Source of the DNA: an uncultured Flavobacteriaceae bacterium
GTDB taxonomy: Bacteria; Bacteroidota; Bacteroidia; Flavobacteriales; Flavobacteriaceae
Reading direction: 5' to 3'
Assembly: GCA_947502635.1 (NCBI GenBank)
Contig: CANNAN010000002.1
Span: 574,160-638,159, forward strand
DNA: 64,000 nucleotides
Position numbers and translations under genes: made by a program. Of the stretch, positions 60,678-64,000 are shown piece by piece. The stretch's first letter is position 1, and every line of letters begins with the position of its first letter. The notes under the pieces are model-generated. The model was not told the DNA's origin, searched no databases, and saw only the letters and a program-made list of their open reading frames with translations.

Positions 60678-63600
60678 ATGAAAATATTATTATCCTTATT
60701 AGTATTTGCCTTACTTTCTTTTAACATTGTTTTTGGACAAGAACTACCCAAAATAATTCCACCATCTCCTAATGCTGCTTCTTTAGGTGTTTATGGAGAT
60801 ATTCCTGTAAGTTATTATACAGGAGTACCCAATATTTCAATACCCTTGTACACAGCGAAATCGGGAAAAATACAAATGCCTATATCATTGAGTTACCATG
60901 CTTCAGGTATAAAAGTGGCACAGGAAGCTAGTTGGGTAGGATTGGGGTGGTCTCTTAATGCTGGGGGTATAATTACCAGGCAAGTAAGAGACGGTGATGA
61001 TTTTGGTAATAGTAGTGAAGGAGAAGGTTATTTAACAGTACCAGATATTCCAGTCCCTTCTAATACAGAAGATTGGGATAACCTTTCATATTATAGAGAG
61101 GCTAAAGCCTTGTCTAAGGATAAAGAACCAGATGTTTTTAATTATAATTTTATGGGGTTTTCAGGAAAATTGTTTTTTAATAAACAATCTGGAAATCTAG
61201 TAAAAGCAACTTCAATAGATGATAATAATCTTGACTTTTCATACCATAAAAGTTTTGTAGATCAGTATTGGGAAGTTAAAGATGGTAATGGTTGGGTTTA
61301 TGAATTTAGATCTAAAGAAATTACAAAAAACTACTATAAAGAAAGAGGGATGCTAGTATTTCCTGAATATGCCTATGGAGCTACAGATACTTCTTCAAAT
61401 GGTGTTATTACTTCCTGGTATCTTACAAAAGTAATAAACCCTGAAGGTGATGAAATGAACTTTTTTTATACCATTAATACAGTTGGATCGGTAACACAAG
61501 TATCATATAATGAATCTTTTTATAAAAAAAACAGTAACAGACCAAGTTTTTGTCCTGGACCTGGATTTGCGCCTTCTAGAGTTGAAAATTTTGGTGCCAG
61601 TATGCAATCGGTTAATGATGTGTATTTATCCCGTATCGAATTTGATAATGGTGTTATCGATTTTGGTTTAGAAAGTAGAGAAGATATCAGACCAAATCGG
61701 TATCAAACCCAAAAGCCTAAACGTCTTAAAGAAATTGTTATCCATAATATTAATGGTAAAGAAATTAAGAAAGTTGTATTAAGCTACGGTTATTACAATG
61801 ATAATTATTTAACATCCAGCGTATCAAACCCTGAAGACTTTTTAAGATTACGATTAGATCGTGTACAGGAATGGTATTTAGACGATGTTGCTAATACTTA
61901 CAAAACGACTCCAGCCTATCAATTTACATACGATTTAGGCATCTTCCCAAAAAAAACATCCTTTTCTGTAGATCATTGGGGGTTTTATAATGGTAGAGAT
62001 AATACTCATGTTACGGATCCTAGTGTTACGGGAGCTTTCAGAAGACTGACACCTAAAGTGATAGGTAGCGATGGGCAGGTGATTTTTGATGGTGCCAATA
62101 GAAATGCTAAACGATCAGATGTAGGTGTTGGGCTAATTAATAGTATAAAATATCCCACTGGTGGCGAAACTCATTTTACATTTGAGCCCAATGCTAATGA
62201 AGATGCTGTTGTTGTTAATGGTCTTAATATTGATGTTGAAGATTACCCTGGAGGCGCCGCCCCATTGAACACTAAAGAAAAAACATTTACGATAACGCAA
62301 ACTACTTACTTTGATGTTAATTTTAATTTTTACAATGTTGCGTACGGACAGAATGGGACAGAAAACCCTTTAGATATCAGTGTTTTTGACGATATGGTTG
62401 CTGTTTTGGAAAATAATAGTGGTACAACCCTTTTGGATTTTGAACCCGATCAAAATATTGAGACCTATGACGAATATAAAAGAATACAGTTAAGTGCAGG
62501 AACTTATAAACTAAAAGTGAGCAGTCCGTCTAATAGGACTTTTCATATTCAATTAAATGCTTCTGAAACAACAACTACCGCAGTAATACCAGGAACAGGT
62601 AATCTTCCTGGACTTCGAATTTCTAGTATAGAAAATAAAAGTGCTTCAGGTGATTTGTTAAGCAAAAAAGTATATGACTATGAAGGTACTAATTTACTTA
62701 GTACACCTTATTATTTATCGTATGATTATTTTAGATCAGAAGGAGGGCAAGAGTATCTCTGTTTTGCTACTGGTGATCCAGAGAGTTGGGTTGAAGAGGC
62801 AACTTATAAAGTAAGAAGTTCCAATTCTGTTATTCCTATGGCTACTAGTGGCGGAGGTGCAAGTGTTGCTCATACTAAAGTAAAAGTAAGCTCTCAAAAT
62901 GGAATTGGGCAAAAATTGGGAGAAACTGTTTATCATTACAAAAACATGGAAGAGTTCTCGCCTTTAGGCTATGCCAATATTCCAAACAAAGTTCAGCTTG
63001 ATAATGGTCAATTAATTAAAGAAGAACATTTTAATGCCAGTGGTATAAGAGTAAAATCAAAAGATATCCATTATACTCAGGGAGATAATTTAACGGTTAC
63101 TGGATTTAAAATATATGGATTTATGGTAGAACAACTAGAAACCAGAGATATTGTTACCTATGAACTTGATTCTGAGTGGTGGTATAAAGACAGTGAAACG
63201 GAGGTTATTTATGATCTTTCGGGTAATAACCCTGTAATCACTACTACTGCTTATAAATACGATAATATAGATCATAAGCGAGTTACAAAAACCACAACAA
63301 TAAACAGTAAAGGGGAAACTATAGTTTCGAATATAGAATACCCATTAGATTATCCAACAGGCACAGGGATGTCTACTACAACATTTGATGCTTTGGTTGC
63401 AGATAATATAATCAATCCTATTATAAAACAAACCTCCTTTTTAAATGGCGCTTTGTTATCCACACAAATTAATACTTATAAAAATTGGGATGTTGATGAC
63501 GATAGTGTAACTAACGATCCTGACGATATTCTCCTTCCAGAATTAATAAAATCTGTAAAAGGAACAATTACAGCTTCTAATCCCTTACAAGATAAAATAG

Positions 63601-64000
63601 AGTTTATAAAATATGATGAAAAAGGGCGAGTTTTAGAAGTAAAACAATCGAATGGCACACCAATAACTTATGTTTGGGGTTATAACGATGCGCACCCTAT
63701 AGCCAAGATTGAAAATGCAACCTATCCACAGGTATCTAGTCAGGTATCCAATTTACAATCAAAATCAAATTTAGATAATGATAGAACAATAGATATTATT
63801 AATTCAGATGGGTCTATAACTAAAGTTGGCAAAGAAGGTGATTTAAGAGAAGCATTACGGAATTTAAGAACTTCATTACCCGACGCTATGGTCTCCACTT
63901 ACACCTACGATCCGCTTATAGGGGTCACCAGTATGACGGACCCCAAAGGTTATACCATATACTATGAATACGATGACCTTAACCGTCTCGAGTTCGTAAA
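60678..64000 (+). CDS. RHS/YD-repeat protein, N-terminal part
   Basis: This gene opens with a Sec signal (MKILLSLLVFALLSFNIVFG) at ATG 60678 and is still open, in the same frame, at the window edge (1107 codons and 2 bases). The N-terminal region has the Bacteroidota RHS-type start ('SLGVYGDIPVSYYTGVPNIS' and 'ISLSYHASGIKVAQEASWVG', then 'LGWSLNAGG'). A long beta-rich middle follows, and near the end YD repeats begin ('YDEKGRVLEVKQSNG', 'YVWGYNDAHPIAKIENATY', 'TYDPLIGVTSMTDPKGYT', 'YEYDDLNRL'). Such proteins make a large shell and often end in a variable, sometimes toxic, C-terminal domain, which lies outside this window. Secreted or surface-located. Confidence 0.9.
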   Translation, partial: MKILLSLLVFALLSFNIVFGQELPKIIPPSPNAASLGVYGDIPVSYYTGVPNISIPLYTAKSGKIQMPISLSYHASGIKVAQEASWVGLGWSLNAGGIITRQVRDGDDFGNSSEGEGYLTVPDIPVPSNTEDWDNLSYYREAKALSKDKEPDVFNYNFMGFSGKLFFNKQSGNLVKATSIDDNNLDFSYHKSFVDQYWEVKDGNGWVYEFRSKEITKNYYKERGMLVFPEYAYGATDTSSNGVITSWYLTKVINPEGDEMNFFYTINTVGSVTQVSYNESFYKKNSNRPSFCPGPGFAPSRVENFGASMQSVNDVYLSRIEFDNGVIDFGLESREDIRPNRYQTQKPKRLKEIVIHNINGKEIKKVVLSYGYYNDNYLTSSVSNPEDFLRLRLDRVQEWYLDDVANTYKTTPAYQFTYDLGIFPKKTSFSVDHWGFYNGRDNTHVTDPSVTGAFRRLTPKVIGSDGQVIFDGANRNAKRSDVGVGLINSIKYPTGGETHFTFEPNANEDAVVVNGLNIDVEDYPGGAAPLNTKEKTFTITQTTYFDVNFNFYNVAYGQNGTENPLDISVFDDMVAVLENNSGTTLLDFEPDQNIETYDEYKRIQLSAGTYKLKVSSPSNRTFHIQLNASETTTTAVIPGTGNLPGLRISSIENKSASGDLLSKKVYDYEGTNLLSTPYYLSYDYFRSEGGQEYLCFATGDPESWVEEATYKVRSSNSVIPMATSGGGASVAHTKVKVSSQNGIGQKLGETVYHYKNMEEFSPLGYANIPNKVQLDNGQLIKEEHFNASGIRVKSKDIHYTQGDNLTVTGFKIYGFMVEQLETRDIVTYELDSEWWYKDSETEVIYDLSGNNPVITTTAYKYDNIDHKRVTKTTTINSKGETIVSNIEYPLDYPTGTGMSTTTFDALVADNIINPIIKQTSFLNGALLSTQINTYKNWDVDDDSVTNDPDDILLPELIKSVKGTITASNPLQDKIEFIKYDEKGRVLEVKQSNGTPITYVWGYNDAHPIAKIENATYPQVSSQVSNLQSKSNLDNDRTIDIINSDGSITKVGKEGDLREALRNLRTSLPDAMVSTYTYDPLIGVTSMTDPKGYTIYYEYDDLNRLEFV

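Overview
The window reads as chromosomal DNA of a marine-type Flavobacteriaceae (Bacteroidota). It is strongly AT-rich. Promoters fit the Bacteroidota pattern TTTG-N19/20-TAnnTTTG, seen cleanly before both tRNA genes. There is a type IX secretion sorting tail (5936-7024), and proC/proA/proB lie inside the arginine operon. I assign no genus. There is no prophage, CRISPR array, intact transposase, rRNA, or SusC/SusD pair.

Layout. 1-10.7 kb: housekeeping and orphan genes (SRPBCC fragment, trxA, a clpP paralogue, DUF58, tRNA-Asp, YegP-like, deoxynucleoside kinase, tRNA-Tyr, a T9SS beta-propeller and a 950-residue WGR/leucine-rich-repeat protein). 10.7-19.5 kb: metK behind a leader that reads as a SAM-II-type riboswitch, then ilvD-ilvB-ilvN-ilvC-ilvA behind a leader peptide rich in Ile/Val codons and a terminator/antiterminator pair. 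19.7-40.8 kb: a three-operon glycoside-oxidation locus. 41.3-52.7 kb: an arginine/proline operon (GNAT, argG, argC, proC, argD, proA, proB, argF', argB, argE, argH) preceded by the nine-residue ORF MRRIFPRRP. 52.8-60.2 kb: three secreted hydrolases, a TetR gene and its likely target with matching operators, a membrane AraC regulator, a Fur-family gene and a thioredoxin-reductase-like flavoprotein. From 60.7 kb to the end: the N-terminal 1107 residues of an RHS/YD-repeat protein.

How it fits together. The 19.7-40.8 kb block holds two GMC oxidoreductases, each with a Tat-signal small subunit, three DUF1080 proteins (3-keto-glycoside hydrolase family), four Gfo/Idh/MocA oxidoreductases, three xylose-isomerase-like TIM barrels, an MFS transporter and an AraC regulator. 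Seven of these proteins begin with twin-arginine signals. The simplest reading is oxidation of glycosides at C3 in the periplasm, cleavage of the keto-sugar by DUF1080 enzymes, uptake by the MFS carrier, and cytosolic reduction or isomerisation. Both GMC proteins carry a C-x5-C-x3-C motif like the [3Fe-4S] site of FAD-glucose dehydrogenase, but no cytochrome subunit is present. An azurin lipoprotein lies between two of the operons.

The most striking regulatory content is three unrelated leader types in front of amino-acid genes: an aptamer at metK, a classical-looking ribosome-mediated attenuator at ilv, and an Arg-codon leader ORF at arg.
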